The notes beneath the pieces are model-generated. The model made no database searches, was not told the origin of the DNA, and worked only from the letters and a program-made list of their open reading frames with translations. From Nitrincola schmidtii (lineage in GTDB: Bacteria; Pseudomonadota; Gammaproteobacteria; Pseudomonadales; Balneatricaceae), in assembly GCF_008973715.1 (NCBI RefSeq), contig NZ_WBOL01000001.1, positions 62,001-126,000 of the forward strand: a stretch of DNA of 64,000 bases, written 5' to 3'. The position numbers and the translations under genes were made by a program. Below are positions 10,460-22,076 of this stretch, piece after piece. Numbering within the stretch: the stretch's first letter is position 1; each line of letters begins with the position of its first letter.

Positions 10460-10487
10460 ATATAGGGGCAGTTTTCAAAGTTTCAAG
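10460..10487 (-). promoter_or_regulatory. Sigma-32-type heat-shock promoter of htpG
   Basis: On the minus strand CTTGAAA (10487-10481) is followed after 12 bases by CCCCTATAT (10468-10460), close to the sigma-32 consensus CTTGAAA and CCCCATnT. The predicted leader to the htpG ATG is about 58 bases. The -35 element begins at the base after the stop codon of the DUF599 gene. Confidence 0.8.
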
Positions 10488-11240
10488 TCAACGCGTGCCA
10501 TTATCTACTTTAGATATGACAGGACGATTGAGTTCTGAGCTCATCATCAGGGTTTTTAAGGTCGAGGATTTAAATTCGCGTCGATACAACACATAAACAA
10601 TCACCGCACTGAGAAACATGAACATCCAGGGATTAATTGTCCAACTCAAGACAGCAATACTGAAATAGTAAGTGCGCAACCCTATGTTAAAGCTGTTCGC
10701 AGCCATGGAAGCCATTTTCGCCGCACGCGCTGCGTGTGCTTCTAACTCCTTCGCACTTAAATCCTCTTCCGGCATGGGTGCACCACCAATCATCACCGAG
10801 GCAAAACCATACTGACGCAGACTCCAGGTAAACTTAAAGAAGGCATACACAAACAACAGCAACATCACTAACAGTTTTAACTCCCACTCTTGCCGTGTTG
10901 CTTGCATCGCAAATGGAAGATCTTTAATTAGGTTGATGACCTGATCGGTCGAACTCATGACGGTCAAAATACCCGCCATCACCAGTATCGTCGTACTGGC
11001 AAAAAAGGAGACACTTCTTTCCAAATTAGAGATAACGGTGGTATCCGCAATACGGTTATCTCGAGCCAACATCCGTCGCATCCATTCGGTACGATAGATG
11101 TGCAATACACTGGCTAAGCAAGGCGTGGTGTAACTTTTAACGCGAGCGTAAAACATATAGCCATTAAAACAGACCAAAAACCAAACTAAGGCCAGTAAGT
11201 TTAACCAGTTATGCTCCAAAAATGACTGCAGCTCAAGCAT
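10488..11240 (-). CDS. DUF599 family membrane protein
   Basis: This 250-residue inner-membrane protein has about four hydrophobic segments (near residues 12-31, 76-97, 120-140 and 200-222). The motif order RTEWMRRMLARDNRIADTTVISNLERSVSFFASTTILVM is the DUF599 signature, in which R..RI.D and SFFAST are the conserved blocks. No biochemical function is established for the family that I know of. It lies between selO and htpG on the same strand, 57 bases after selO, and the htpG promoter starts right at its stop codon. Confidence 0.85.
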   Translation of the reverse strand: MLELQSFLEHNWLNLLALVWFLVCFNGYMFYARVKSYTTPCLASVLHIYRTEWMRRMLARDNRIADTTVISNLERSVSFFASTTILVMAGILTVMSSTDQVINLIKDLPFAMQATRQEWELKLLVMLLLFVYAFFKFTWSLRQYGFASVMIGGAPMPEEDLSAKELEAHAARAAKMASMAANSFNIGLRTYYFSIAVLSWTINPWMFMFLSAVIVYVLYRREFKSSTLKTLMMSSELNRPVISKVDNGTR

Positions 11241-11297
11241 GTGAAGGCTCCAATAGATCTAGCTGTTTAGTCTAAAGTATAACCTTAGATAACTCCA

Positions 11298-12773
11298 CTA
11301 AGATGAACAGGTTAGACAGATGGCTTTAGCCCAATCGGGGGGTGCTTCTTGATAACGCTGCAAGTGTGGATGCGCTTCAGTAGGATGGCGCAATACAGGT
11401 AGCAGTTGATTGACGAGACGGTAATCTCCTTGGGTTGCCTCGCGTATCGCTTCTTCTGCCATATAATTTCGCAAAAGATAGCGAGGATTAACAGATCTAA
11501 GCTGTTGCTGGCGAATCGGTTCACTGGCCATTTCCAATGCAATTCGTTGCTGATAGGTTTTCAACCAAGCATCCCAGTGCTGCTCTGAACTCTGAGTAAA
11601 TTCTGTAAGATTTTCAATGCTTAGCTGTTCTGTAGACAGATCTGCAATCGCACTAAAAAATCGAGTGATATCGGTACGGTTTTGCTTAAACAGATTCCAC
11701 AGCTTTTCTATTAATGCTGCATCATCGGGATGAGTAGTCAGCAATCCCAAGCGTGCTTTTCGACGCTGAAGCAACTGTACTTCAAATTGATTCATAAAGG
11801 TTTCCAGTTCTGCTTCTAACGCTTCACGCTCTACTAAGGGCAGTAAAGCTTGCGCCAAACAGGCAAGATTCCAATGTACGATGGCCGGTTGACGGAAAAA
11901 GGCATAACGTCCCGCATCATCATTTTTATTGGCAATATGATCGGGCTCGTATGCATCTAAAAAGGTGAAGGGTCCATAGTCAAAGGTTTCACCCAGTATC
12001 GACATATTGTCTGTATTTAATACGCCATGCACAAAGCCGTAGGCCTGCCAATAGGCGACCAATGACGCTGTTTTGGCCTGAATCATTTGATAGAAGGCTA
12101 AATAGGGATTGTCTGCCTGTAAGGCTTCGGGATAAAAGCGCTGTATAGCGTAATCAGCCAACTGCTTTAACTCATCATGGCGCTTGGTATAGTAAAGCCA
12201 TTCAAAATGCCCAAAGCGAATATGACACTGGGTGACACGCAGCAACATTGCACAGGGTTCCATGCCTAAACGCGATGTGTATTCTTCACTACCAATTAAG
12301 CATAGGGCTTCAGTGGTGGGAATACCTAAACCCACCATGGCCTCGCTGACTAAATATTCACGAATACTGGACCTTAACACCGCTTTACCATCACCAAAAC
12401 GAGAAAAAGCAGTTTGCCCTGCCCCTTTTAAGTGAAGATCCCAACGCTCTCCGCGCTGATTAATCACCTCAGCTAGCAACTGTCCCCGCCCATCTCCTAG
12501 GTCAGGATTATAATGACCAAATTGATGTCCTGTGTATTTCATTGCCAGGGGTGAAGAACCAGGCAAAGGCTGTAAGCCAGCAAAATAGTTAACCAACTGA
12601 TCGGGGTTGCACTGACACGGATCTAAATCTAGATGGCGGGCAACACGGGGGTTAAAACTGATCAAATGGGCATTTTTGAGGGGTTTAGGTGAGGTTCGTT
12701 GAAACCAATGTTCAGGCAAACGCGCATAGCTATTATCAACATTAAGCTTGTCCAATGTGCGCAGCATTTGCAT
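11298..12773 (-). CDS. selO: Protein adenylyltransferase SelO (YdiU family)
   Basis: SelO is a pseudokinase-fold enzyme that transfers AMP from ATP to protein side chains and is linked to redox stress. The 491 residues include the family block YTGHQFGHYNPDLGDGRGQLL (written here in parts: YTGHQFG, then LGDGRGQLL) near residue 80, followed by LKGAGQTAFSRFGDGKAVLRS and HGVLNTDNMSILG. The C-terminus ends CLTCSS, where the Cys three from the end takes the place of the selenocysteine of animal SelO. GGAG lies six bases before the chosen ATG. It is divergent from the DUF3301 gene. Confidence 0.95.
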   Translation of the reverse strand: MQMLRTLDKLNVDNSYARLPEHWFQRTSPKPLKNAHLISFNPRVARHLDLDPCQCNPDQLVNYFAGLQPLPGSSPLAMKYTGHQFGHYNPDLGDGRGQLLAEVINQRGERWDLHLKGAGQTAFSRFGDGKAVLRSSIREYLVSEAMVGLGIPTTEALCLIGSEEYTSRLGMEPCAMLLRVTQCHIRFGHFEWLYYTKRHDELKQLADYAIQRFYPEALQADNPYLAFYQMIQAKTASLVAYWQAYGFVHGVLNTDNMSILGETFDYGPFTFLDAYEPDHIANKNDDAGRYAFFRQPAIVHWNLACLAQALLPLVEREALEAELETFMNQFEVQLLQRRKARLGLLTTHPDDAALIEKLWNLFKQNRTDITRFFSAIADLSTEQLSIENLTEFTQSSEQHWDAWLKTYQQRIALEMASEPIRQQQLRSVNPRYLLRNYMAEEAIREATQGDYRLVNQLLPVLRHPTEAHPHLQRYQEAPPDWAKAICLTCSS

Positions 12774-12909
12774 TCCCGTCTCCGTTTTTTAAATCTTAGT
12801 CATTCGTTGATTTATACCTTACTATTTTTGTCAGGTATTGTCATCCCATAGGTGTTAATGCCTGCTTGGTGATATGATCTGTGTATTGTTAGCACCCAGG
12901 AGCAAGTTG

Positions 12910-13236
12910 ATGTGGTTTGATTTAAAGGCGGTTATTTGGATCTGTGTCATTGCTAGCCTAGCATTGCTCTGGTGGCAAAACTTGAAGATGCGTGAAATCG
13001 CTCTGGTGGCCGTCAAACGTTATTGCGATCGAGAAGGATTACAGCTGCTTGATCAAAGCGTGGCCTTAAAAAAGATCAATTTTAAGCGTGATCAACACTC
13101 AGGAAGCGTGGTGTTGCGAAGAAATTATAAATTCGAATTTACCAGTACAGGCGATGAACGTTACAGCGGAATGGTTGAGATGCATGGACAGCGGTTAGCG
13201 GGGATTACTACAGAGCCTTATCGCATACCCGAATAA
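12910..13236 (+). CDS. DUF3301 family membrane-anchored protein
   Basis: The product has 108 residues with an N-terminal membrane segment (about 6-23, VIWICVIASLALLWW) and a soluble domain carrying the DUF3301 pattern: CDREGLQLLDQSVAL, then RRNYKFEFTSTGDERYSG and a closing EPYRIPE. I start at the ATG at 12910 because AGGAG lies seven bases upstream; an earlier in-frame ATG at 12874 adds 12 residues without a good ribosome site. Its function is unknown. It is transcribed away from selO and ends at a bidirectional terminator shared with sucD. Confidence 0.85.
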   Translation: MWFDLKAVIWICVIASLALLWWQNLKMREIALVAVKRYCDREGLQLLDQSVALKKINFKRDQHSGSVVLRRNYKFEFTSTGDERYSGMVEMHGQRLAGITTEPYRIPE

Positions 13237-13262
13237 AATCGCCCGCAAAAGCGGGCGATTTT
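13235..13262. terminator. Bidirectional terminator between the DUF3301 gene and sucD
   Basis: AAAATCGCCCGC (13235-13246) and GCGGGCGATTTT (13251-13262) form a perfect 12-bp stem with an AAAA loop. A/T-rich outer ends provide a U-tract on either strand, so it can end both the DUF3301 transcript and the suc operon. Confidence 0.9.
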
Positions 13263-13278
13263 CAGGATTAAGCAATGA

Positions 13279-14160
13279 TTACTTCATTGCCCAGCCAGTG
13301 ATTTCTGACAGTGCTTTGCCGATATCAGCCAGTGAACGTACAGTTTTAACGCCAGCATCTTCCAGTGCAGCAAACTTCTCATCAGCAGTACCTTTACCGC
13401 CAGAGATGATCGCGCCCGCATGACCCATACGCTTACCCGCAGGAGCAGTAACACCCGCAATGTAAGATACGACAGGCTTAGTGACGTGATCTTTGATGTA
13501 AGCCGCTGCTTCTTCTTCAGCAGAACCACCGATCTCACCGATCATAACGATCGCTTCAGTCTGTGGATCGTTCTGGAACAATTCCAGAATATCGATGAAG
13601 TTAGAACCAGGGATTGGGTCACCACCGATACCGACACAGGTAGACTGACCGAAGCCAGCATCAGTCGTTTGCTTAACCGCTTCATAGGTCAGGGTACCTG
13701 AACGTGAAACGATACCGACTTTACCGGGTAAATGGATGTGACCTGGCATGATACCGATCTTACATTCACCTGGGGTGATCACACCTGGGCAGTTTGGACC
13801 GATCAAACGAACACCTAGCTCGTCGCACTTCACTTTGCATTCCAACATGTCTAGTGTTGGGATACCTTCAGTGATACAAACGATCAGCTTGATACCGCCG
13901 TTAGCCGCTTCAAGGATAGAATCCTTACAGAAAGCAGCAGGTACGTAGATAACAGATGCGTGTGCGCCTGTCGCTTCTACCGCTTCAGCAACCGTATTGA
14001 ATACAGGTAGACCTAGGTGCTCAGTACCACCTTTGCCTGGCGTAACACCGCCAACCATTTTGGTACCGTAAGCAATCGCCTGCTCTGAGTGGAAAGTACC
14101 TTGACCGCCAGTGAAACCCTGACAGATGACTTTAGTGTCTTTATTAATCAGAACGGACAT
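13279..14160 (-). CDS. sucD: Succinyl-CoA synthetase, alpha subunit
   Basis: SucD with SucC converts succinyl-CoA to succinate with nucleoside triphosphate formation. The protein has 293 residues. The CoA-binding Rossmann region starts at [18 protein letters not shown], and the phosphorylated active-site histidine is His247 in [14 protein letters not shown], equivalent to the E. coli enzyme. It begins 2 bases after the sucC stop, so the two subunits are almost certainly translationally coupled, and it is the last gene of the suc operon. Confidence 0.98.
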   Translation of the reverse strand: MSVLINKDTKVICQGFTGGQGTFHSEQAIAYGTKMVGGVTPGKGGTEHLGLPVFNTVAEAVEATGAHASVIYVPAAFCKDSILEAANGGIKLIVCITEGIPTLDMLECKVKCDELGVRLIGPNCPGVITPGECKIGIMPGHIHLPGKVGIVSRSGTLTYEAVKQTTDAGFGQSTCVGIGGDPIPGSNFIDILELFQNDPQTEAIVMIGEIGGSAEEEAAAYIKDHVTKPVVSYIAGVTAPAGKRMGHAGAIISGGKGTADEKFAALEDAGVKTVRSLADIGKALSEITGWAMK

Positions 14161-14162
14161 GA

Positions 14163-15329
14163 TTATTTACCCTCCGCGGCTTTCACAACCTGCTGTGCAG
14201 CGTCAGTTAAGCTGGTCGCCGCAATGATATCTAGACCGGATTCAGCTAGACGCTGAGCGCCCAGTTCGGCGTTGTTACCTTCCAAACGAACAACAACAGG
14301 AACGTTTACACCGACTTCTTTAACCGCACCGATAATACCATCAGCAATGAGGTCGCAACGTACGATACCACCGAAGATGTTAACCAGAACTGCGCTAACA
14401 GTGCTGTCAGATAGGATGATTTTGAACGCTTCAGTTACACGTTCTTTCGTTGCACCACCGCCAACATCTAGGAAGTTAGCAGGTTGTCCACCGTGTAGTT
14501 TAACGATGTCCATAGTACCCATTGCTAGGCCTGCACCGTTAACCATGCAACCGATGTTACCTTCAAGCGCTACGTAGTTCAGTTCCCACTGAGCTGCATG
14601 AGCTTCACGCTCATCGTCTTGTGAAGGATCGTGCATTGCTTGAATGTCTTTGTGACGGTAAACAGCGTTGCTGTCGATCACGATTTTCGCGTCTAGGCAG
14701 TGCAGGTTACCCGCATCAGTGATCACCAATGGGTTGATTTCTAACAAAGCCAGATCTTTTTCTTCAAACATTTTCGCCAAACCTAGGAAGATATTGACGA
14801 ACTGCTTGATCTGATCACCTTGAAGACCCAATTTGAATGCCAACTCGCGACCCTGGTAAGGTTGAGCGCCAGTTAACGGATCGATGGTTGCTTTCAGGAT
14901 TTTTTCAGGTGTTTCGTGAGCAACTTTTTCGATTTCCACGCCGCCTTCAGTTGAAGCCATGAAAACGATACGACGTGTAGAACGGTCTACGACTGCACCT
15001 AGGTAAAGCTCGTTCGCGATGTCTGTGCAGGTTTCAACCAAAATTTTAGTCACTGGCTGACCGCTAGCATCCGTTTGATAGGTGACTAAACGCTGACCTA
15101 ACCATTTTTCAGCAAAGGCTTTAGCTTCAGCAGGAGAGTCTACCAGCTTAACGCCGCCAGCCTTACCACGTCCACCAGCGTGAACCTGGGCTTTTACAAC
15201 CCATTTGTCACCGCCAATTTTCTCAGCTGCTGCTGCAGCTTCATCAGGAGTATCTACCGCAATGCCTTTAGAGACTGGCAGACCATATTGGGCAAACAGT
15301 TGTTTACCTTGGTATTCATGAAGGTTCAT
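14163..15329 (-). CDS. sucC: Succinyl-CoA synthetase, beta subunit
   Basis: SucC is the ATP-grasp subunit that binds nucleotide and succinate. Starting at the ATG at 15329 ([12 protein letters not shown]) gives 388 residues, exactly the E. coli length, and this start matches the conserved family N-terminus; an upstream in-frame start at 15413 would add 28 Cys-rich residues without homology. [24 protein letters not shown] and [10 protein letters not shown] are visible family motifs. A 128-base gap containing a stem-loop separates it from lpd upstream. Confidence 0.97.
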   Translation of the reverse strand: MNLHEYQGKQLFAQYGLPVSKGIAVDTPDEAAAAAEKIGGDKWVVKAQVHAGGRGKAGGVKLVDSPAEAKAFAEKWLGQRLVTYQTDASGQPVTKILVETCTDIANELYLGAVVDRSTRRIVFMASTEGGVEIEKVAHETPEKILKATIDPLTGAQPYQGRELAFKLGLQGDQIKQFVNIFLGLAKMFEEKDLALLEINPLVITDAGNLHCLDAKIVIDSNAVYRHKDIQAMHDPSQDDEREAHAAQWELNYVALEGNIGCMVNGAGLAMGTMDIVKLHGGQPANFLDVGGGATKERVTEAFKIILSDSTVSAVLVNIFGGIVRCDLIADGIIGAVKEVGVNVPVVVRLEGNNAELGAQRLAESGLDIIAATSLTDAAQQVVKAAEGK

Positions 15330-15408
15330 GTTCTGATCCGTTGAGTTATCGATTAAACATGTACAGCACAGGGCTGTTAACCGCTGACTGCACCTTGTGT
15401 GAACCGCA

Positions 15409-15444
15409 AACACAGTGGTTAAGCTTTTGGCTTACCACTGTGTT
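15409..15444 (-). other. Intercistronic stem-loop between lpd and sucC
   Basis: AACACAGTGGTTAAGC (from 15409) pairs with GCTTACCACTGTGTT with one bulged base around a short T-rich loop. It lies in the 128-base gap between lpd and sucC. Only a short T run follows on the minus strand, so it may be an mRNA-processing or partial-termination structure that lowers sucCD relative to sucAB-lpd; that is inference. Confidence 0.55.
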
Positions 15445-15457
15445 GCAATCCTTCAGG

Positions 15458-16894
<1,437 letters not shown>

Positions 16895-16950
16895 TCATCT
16901 ATCCTGTTTTAAGAATAAGTTTCTATCTCTACTTACCTGTTAAGCCGTGC

Positions 16951-18165
16951 TTAGACATCCAGTATGAGACGCGCAGGATCTTCTAGAAGATCTTTGATAG
17001 TCACGAGGAATTGTACCGCTTCCTTACCATCAATCATACGATGGTCGTATGACAGAGCCAGATACATCATCGGCAGAATAACGACTTGACCTTTAACCGC
17101 CATTGGACGCTCTTGGATTTTGTGCATTCCCAAGATCGCTGTTTGTGGTGGATTCAGGATAGGCGTAGACATCAAGGAACCAAATACACCACCGTTAGTG
17201 ATAGTGAATGTACCGCCTTGCATATCTTCCATACCTAGCTTGCCATCACGGCCACGCTTGCCAAAGTCAGCAATCGTTGCTTCAACATCAGCCAAGCTCA
17301 TGCTGTCAGTGTCGCGAAGAACAGGAACCATCAAACCACGCTCAGTAGAAACAGCAACACCGATATCTTGGTAGGCATGGTAAACCATATCATTACCGTC
17401 GATAGACGCATTGACTGCTGGGAAGCGCTTCAGTGCTTCTGTCGCTGCTTTTACGAAGAAAGACATAAAGCCTAGACGAGTGCCGTTATGAGTCTTCTCG
17501 AAAAGATCTTTATATTGACTACGCAGATCCATCACGGGCTTCATGTTAACTTCGTTGTAAGTCGTTAACATCGCAGCGTTTTGCTGAGCTTCAACCAAAC
17601 GTTTCGCAATGGTTGCACGTAGACGTGTCATTGGAACACGCTTCTCTACACGCTCACCCGCTGGAACGTTGATAGCTACTGATGGTGCAGCAGCAGCTGG
17701 TTTAGCGGCAGCAGCTGCTGCAGGAGCTGATCCACGGTTGTTCAGGTAGTTCTGAACGTCTTCTTTAGTGATGCCACCGTTTTTACCGGTGCCTTTGATT
17801 TGCGATGCATCTAAATTGTTTTCATCAATCAGCTTGCGTGCAGCAGGACCAATTTTTTCCGCATCGGTATCACCGGTATCCGCAACTGCTGAAGAAGCAG
17901 AGGCTGCAGGAGCGGCACTAGCCGCTGCACCTGCTTCAAAAATCGCCAAAATTTCTTCGCTGAGAACGGTATCGCCCTCTCCCTTTAGGATTTCTTTAAT
18001 CACACCATCAGCTGGAGCGACGACTTCAAGAACAACTTTATCTGTTTCGATATCTACAATCAGCTCGTCAGTTACACAGGCTTCACCTGGCTTTTTATGC
18101 CAAGTTGCGACCGTACCATCGGCGACCGATTCAGGGAACGTAGGTGCTTTAATTTCGATACTCAT
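16951..18165 (-). CDS. sucB: Dihydrolipoyllysine succinyltransferase (E2) of 2-oxoglutarate dehydrogenase
   Basis: SucB forms the core of the complex and transfers succinyl groups to CoA. The 404 residues show one lipoyl domain with the lipoylated Lys43 in [11 protein letters not shown], an Ala/Pro-rich linker (about 80-100), the E1/E3-binding domain (about 105-142, [15 protein letters not shown]), a second Ala-rich linker, and the catalytic domain with His375 and Asp379 in SYDHRMIDG, numbered as in E. coli. It lies 47 bases after sucA. Confidence 0.98.
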   Translation of the reverse strand: MSIEIKAPTFPESVADGTVATWHKKPGEACVTDELIVDIETDKVVLEVVAPADGVIKEILKGEGDTVLSEEILAIFEAGAAASAAPAASASSAVADTGDTDAEKIGPAARKLIDENNLDASQIKGTGKNGGITKEDVQNYLNNRGSAPAAAAAAKPAAAAPSVAINVPAGERVEKRVPMTRLRATIAKRLVEAQQNAAMLTTYNEVNMKPVMDLRSQYKDLFEKTHNGTRLGFMSFFVKAATEALKRFPAVNASIDGNDMVYHAYQDIGVAVSTERGLMVPVLRDTDSMSLADVEATIADFGKRGRDGKLGMEDMQGGTFTITNGGVFGSLMSTPILNPPQTAILGMHKIQERPMAVKGQVVILPMMYLALSYDHRMIDGKEAVQFLVTIKDLLEDPARLILDV

Positions 18166-18212
18166 GTTCTTTCCTTTATGTATGCTGCTCTGTGGTTCAT
18201 TCGAACGCGTTA

Positions 18213-21044
18213 TTAACCGTTTATCGCTTCATTAACCAGCTTTTCTTGCTGCTCAACGTGTACAGAAATGTAACCTACTGCAGGCGCTGCTGCGTGAGGA
18301 CGTCCGACACCTTCGAGGAAAAGTTTCGGATTGTGTTTCTGTAACACATGGCGCATGTGATGCTGGCTGCAATACCAAGCGCCTTGATTCATTGGCTCTT
18401 CCTGACACCACACTACGGATTCAAGATTAGTGTAGTCCGCAATCACTTCACCAAGGATCGCTTCTGGGAAGGGATACAATTGCTCTATACGAACAATCGC
18501 AACATCATCTTTTTCCAGTTCAGCGCGACGATTGTATAGGTCGTAGTAAACTTTACCGCTACACATCACCAATCGTTTCACTTTCTTAGGATCCAGCTTA
18601 TCCACTTCAGGGATAACTGGCTGGAAAGTACCATTCGCTAAATCTTCCAGTGAACACACTGCTTGCTTATGACGAAGTAAAGACTTAGGCGTCATCACTA
18701 CCAGAGGCTTACGCAGTGGGCGTGTTACCTGGCGACGCAACAGATGGTAAATCTGTGATGGCGTAGTCGGTACAGCAACCTGAATGTTGTGCTCTGCACA
18801 TAACTGCAAGAAACGCTCTAGGCGAGCAGATGAGTGTTCTGGACCTTGACCTTCAAAACCGTGTGGAAGCAGCATCGTTAAGCCACATAGACGGCCCCAC
18901 TTATGCTCACCACTGGTGATGAACTGATCGATGACAACCTGTGCACCGTTAGCGAAATCACCAAACTGTGCTTCCCAGATTACCATGCTGTTTGGCATCG
19001 TAGTCGCATAACCGTATTCGAAGGCTAATACCGCTTCTTCTGAGAGGAAGGAGTCAAAGATGTCGAATTTAGGTTGGTTTTCATCAAGATGCTGCAGTGG
19101 TACATAGGTACTGGCATCTTTCTGATTATGCACAACGGCATGACGGTGAGAGAAGGTACCACGACCTACGTCCTGACCCGTTAGACGAACCTGATGGCCT
19201 TCAGCCAATAAGGTTGCATAAGCCAAGGTTTCCGCAAAGCCCCAGTTGATTTCCATCGCTCCGGCAGCCATGCGTACGCGATCATCATAGATCTTTTGTA
19301 CTTGACGCTGTATCGGGAAGCTTTCTGGGAAGCGGCACATCTTCTGCCCTAACTCTTGAAGCAACTTGATATCAACGGTTGTATCCGCTTCGAAAGTCCA
19401 CTGATGACCTAGGTAAGGTCTCCAGTCAACGAACATTTCTGAATTAGGTTCCATCACTAGAGACTTGGCAACATGCTCACCATTCTCCAATGCTTTACGA
19501 TACTCTTGCTCCATCTCTTTGCTTTGTTCAGCAGTAATCACTGCCTCATCTACTAAACGCTGAGAGTAGAGTTCACGAGTCGTTTTTTGAACCTTAATTT
19601 GGCTATACATCAGTGGCTGAGTGCCTGATGGCTCATCAGCTTCGTTGTGTCCACGACGACGATAGCAAACTAAATCGATGACCACATCTTTGTTGAATTC
19701 GTTGCGGTAATCTAAGGCCAATTGAGTCACGAAACGCACGGCTTCAGGATCATCACCATTAACATGGAAGATAGGTGCCTGTACCATTTTAGCGACATCA
19801 GTACAGTACTCAGATGAGCGTGAATCTTCTTTCTTAGACGTGGTAAAGCCCACTTGGTTGTTGATAACGATATGGATCGTACCACCAGTCTTGTAGGCGC
19901 GTGTCTGTGACATCTGGAAGGTTTCCATCACAACGCCCTGACCTGCAAACGCAGCATCACCGTGGATAGAAACAGGAATAACCGTATTACCCACTGCATC
20001 GTCGCGACGATCTTGACGCGCACGAACCGACCCTTCAACCACAGGAGATACAATCTCTAAGTGAGAGGGGTTGAACGCCATCGCCAAGTGAACTTCGCCA
20101 CCAGGGGTCATGATGTTTGAAGAGAAACCTTGGTGGTATTTAACGTCACCGGAAGTTTCTAGCGTTTTCTTACCTTCAAACTCACCAAATAGATCGGATG
20201 GGTTTTTACCAAAGATGTTAACCAGGACGTTCAAACGACCACGGTGTGCCATACCGATTACAATTTCATTGGCACCGTCTTTACCCGCGCGCTGAATCAG
20301 TTCATCTAAACAAGGAATCAAAGACTCACCGCCCTCAACACCAAAACGTTTTGCACCGGCATAGCGAGAGCCGAGATATTTCTCTAGGCCTTCTGCAGCG
20401 GTTAAACGCTCAAGGATATGAATACGGGTATCTGCATCCAGAACAGGATCGCAACGCACAGGCTCCATGCGTGATTGAATCCAACGTTTTTCTTGAGTAT
20501 CTACAATATGCATATACTCTGCACCCACTGATGAGCAGTAGGTTTTTTTCAGATCTTCAACGATGGATTTCAGTGGCGCTTCTTCTGTTCCGAAGAACAA
20601 TGAGCCGAGCTGGAAAGTAGTATCGTAATCAGCTTCAGAAAGCTCATGGAAGCGTAAGTCAAGATCGGGAACAGGTGGACGCTGCAATAAATTCAGCGGA
20701 TCGATTTTAGCTACCTGATGTCCACGTACGCGGAAAGCGTTGATCATACGTAACACGCGGACTTGTTTCTTCTCATGCTCAGAGCTAACGCTAGCTACCG
20801 CACCATTACCTGCTTTACGTTGGGTTTTAGCCAACAACTGGAAATGATCACGAATAGGGGTATGCGGTATATCTTGAGTGAGGTTATCACCTGTCTTTGG
20901 CAGACGATCAAATTCTTCTCGCCACTCCTGAGGAACGGCATTGGGGTCAAAGAGGTAGGCTTCGTATAGTTGTTCTACATATGAAAGATTACCACCGTAT
21001 AGGTGAGCGTTCTTCCACATCAGCTCCATCATGCTGTCTTGCAT
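18213..21044 (-). CDS. sucA: 2-oxoglutarate dehydrogenase E1 component
   Basis: SucA is the thiamine-diphosphate enzyme that decarboxylates 2-oxoglutarate and succinylates the lipoyl arm of SucB. With the ATG at 21044 ([19 protein letters not shown]) it has 943 residues, the usual size; GGTGAA lies just upstream, and an in-frame start at 21104 would add 20 residues absent from the family. [14 protein letters not shown] and [19 protein letters not shown] are the substrate- and cofactor-binding blocks. It opens the sucAB-lpd-sucCD operon, about 315 bases downstream of the sdhB stop. Confidence 0.98.
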   Translation of the reverse strand: MQDSMMELMWKNAHLYGGNLSYVEQLYEAYLFDPNAVPQEWREEFDRLPKTGDNLTQDIPHTPIRDHFQLLAKTQRKAGNGAVASVSSEHEKKQVRVLRMINAFRVRGHQVAKIDPLNLLQRPPVPDLDLRFHELSEADYDTTFQLGSLFFGTEEAPLKSIVEDLKKTYCSSVGAEYMHIVDTQEKRWIQSRMEPVRCDPVLDADTRIHILERLTAAEGLEKYLGSRYAGAKRFGVEGGESLIPCLDELIQRAGKDGANEIVIGMAHRGRLNVLVNIFGKNPSDLFGEFEGKKTLETSGDVKYHQGFSSNIMTPGGEVHLAMAFNPSHLEIVSPVVEGSVRARQDRRDDAVGNTVIPVSIHGDAAFAGQGVVMETFQMSQTRAYKTGGTIHIVINNQVGFTTSKKEDSRSSEYCTDVAKMVQAPIFHVNGDDPEAVRFVTQLALDYRNEFNKDVVIDLVCYRRRGHNEADEPSGTQPLMYSQIKVQKTTRELYSQRLVDEAVITAEQSKEMEQEYRKALENGEHVAKSLVMEPNSEMFVDWRPYLGHQWTFEADTTVDIKLLQELGQKMCRFPESFPIQRQVQKIYDDRVRMAAGAMEINWGFAETLAYATLLAEGHQVRLTGQDVGRGTFSHRHAVVHNQKDASTYVPLQHLDENQPKFDIFDSFLSEEAVLAFEYGYATTMPNSMVIWEAQFGDFANGAQVVIDQFITSGEHKWGRLCGLTMLLPHGFEGQGPEHSSARLERFLQLCAEHNIQVAVPTTPSQIYHLLRRQVTRPLRKPLVVMTPKSLLRHKQAVCSLEDLANGTFQPVIPEVDKLDPKKVKRLVMCSGKVYYDLYNRRAELEKDDVAIVRIEQLYPFPEAILGEVIADYTNLESVVWCQEEPMNQGAWYCSQHHMRHVLQKHNPKLFLEGVGRPHAAAPAVGYISVHVEQQEKLVNEAING

Positions 21045-21314
21045 TATTATTTCACCCTGAGTCTGAGGTAAGCTGTCCGGCAAGGCTGCACCACTCCTCG
21101 CCACACATGGCGGCTTCCTCTTAGCTGATTACCGTTTTTTGATGCCCAGTCATTAAGCTGAAGGCATTCGTATTATTTTACGACTTTTCTCGACTGCTTA
21201 ACACCGTTCATCTGAATTGAATTCTACAGAAAATAGTTCCGCTGGGTAACATAGACCTTATGGGAAGATTTGCTTGTTTTAAGTAACAATATCGCATAAG
21301 GATATAACGCAAAT

Positions 21315-21343
21315 AAAAAAGGCGCCGATCTGGCGCCTTTTTT
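21315..21343. terminator. Terminator of the sdh operon
   Basis: GGCGCC (21321-21326) and GGCGCC (21332-21337) pair around GATCT, flanked by A6 and T7 runs that extend the stem and provide U-tracts on both strands. It lies 17 bases after the sdhB stop, inside the 315-base sdhB-sucA gap that must also carry the sucA promoter; I see no unambiguous promoter boxes there. Confidence 0.93.
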
Positions 21344-21359
21344 TAGCAAGCAATTAAGA

Positions 21360-22064
21360 TTAGGTAGCACGCTGCAATAGCATGTTACGAATTTTACCAA
21401 TTGCTTTGGTTGGGTTCAGACCCTTGGGACAAACGCTGACACAGTTCATGATGCCATGGCAACGGAATACGCTGAACGGATCATCCAACTCTGACAAACG
21501 TTGATCACGAGCCGTATCACGCGTATCAGCCAAGAAACGGTACGCCTGTAGCAAGCCAGATGGACCGATAAACTTGTCTGGGTTCCACCAGAAAGATGGA
21601 CACGCTGTTGAACAGCATGCACACAGGATGCACTCGTAAAGACCATCTAACTCAGCACGATCTTCAGGCGTTTGTAGACGCTCGATTGCAGGCGGTGGCG
21701 TATCGTTGATCAAGAAAGGTTTAACTTTCTCATATTGTCTGTAGAACTGACTCATATCAACAACGAGATCTCGAATCACAGGCAGACCCGGCAGTGGACG
21801 AAGAACAAGTTTGTCCTTCACAACTACCTGAGACAATGCAGTGATACAAGCCAAGCCATTTTTACCATTCATGTTCATACCGTCTGAACCGCAAACACCT
21901 TCACGGCATGAGCGACGGAATGTCATGGATGTATCTTTTTCTTTCAGTAACTGGAGCAAGTCCAGCACCATGATGTCTTTACCGCCAGGAATCTCTATGT
22001 GGATATCCTGCATGTAAGGCGCATCATCGGTTTCAGGGTTGTATCTATATACACTTACCAGCAT
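21360..22064 (-). CDS. sdhB: Succinate dehydrogenase iron-sulfur subunit
   Basis: SdhB carries electrons from the SdhA flavin to ubiquinone at the membrane anchor. The 234-residue protein has all three cluster motifs in the usual order: the plant-ferredoxin-type [2Fe-2S] site SCREGVCGSDGMN (about 58-70), the [4Fe-4S] site CILCACCSTACPS (about 145) and the [3Fe-4S] site CHGIMNCVSVCPKGLNP (about 200). It is the last gene of sdhCDAB, 12 bases after sdhA. Confidence 0.98.
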   Translation of the reverse strand: MLVSVYRYNPETDDAPYMQDIHIEIPGGKDIMVLDLLQLLKEKDTSMTFRRSCREGVCGSDGMNMNGKNGLACITALSQVVVKDKLVLRPLPGLPVIRDLVVDMSQFYRQYEKVKPFLINDTPPPAIERLQTPEDRAELDGLYECILCACCSTACPSFWWNPDKFIGPSGLLQAYRFLADTRDTARDQRLSELDDPFSVFRCHGIMNCVSVCPKGLNPTKAIGKIRNMLLQRAT

Positions 22065-22076
22065 ATCATCAGCCTC

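Noticed and set aside
20246-20620. 124-codon plus-strand frame inside sucA
   Set aside because: It lies wholly inside the conserved sucA coding sequence on the other strand.
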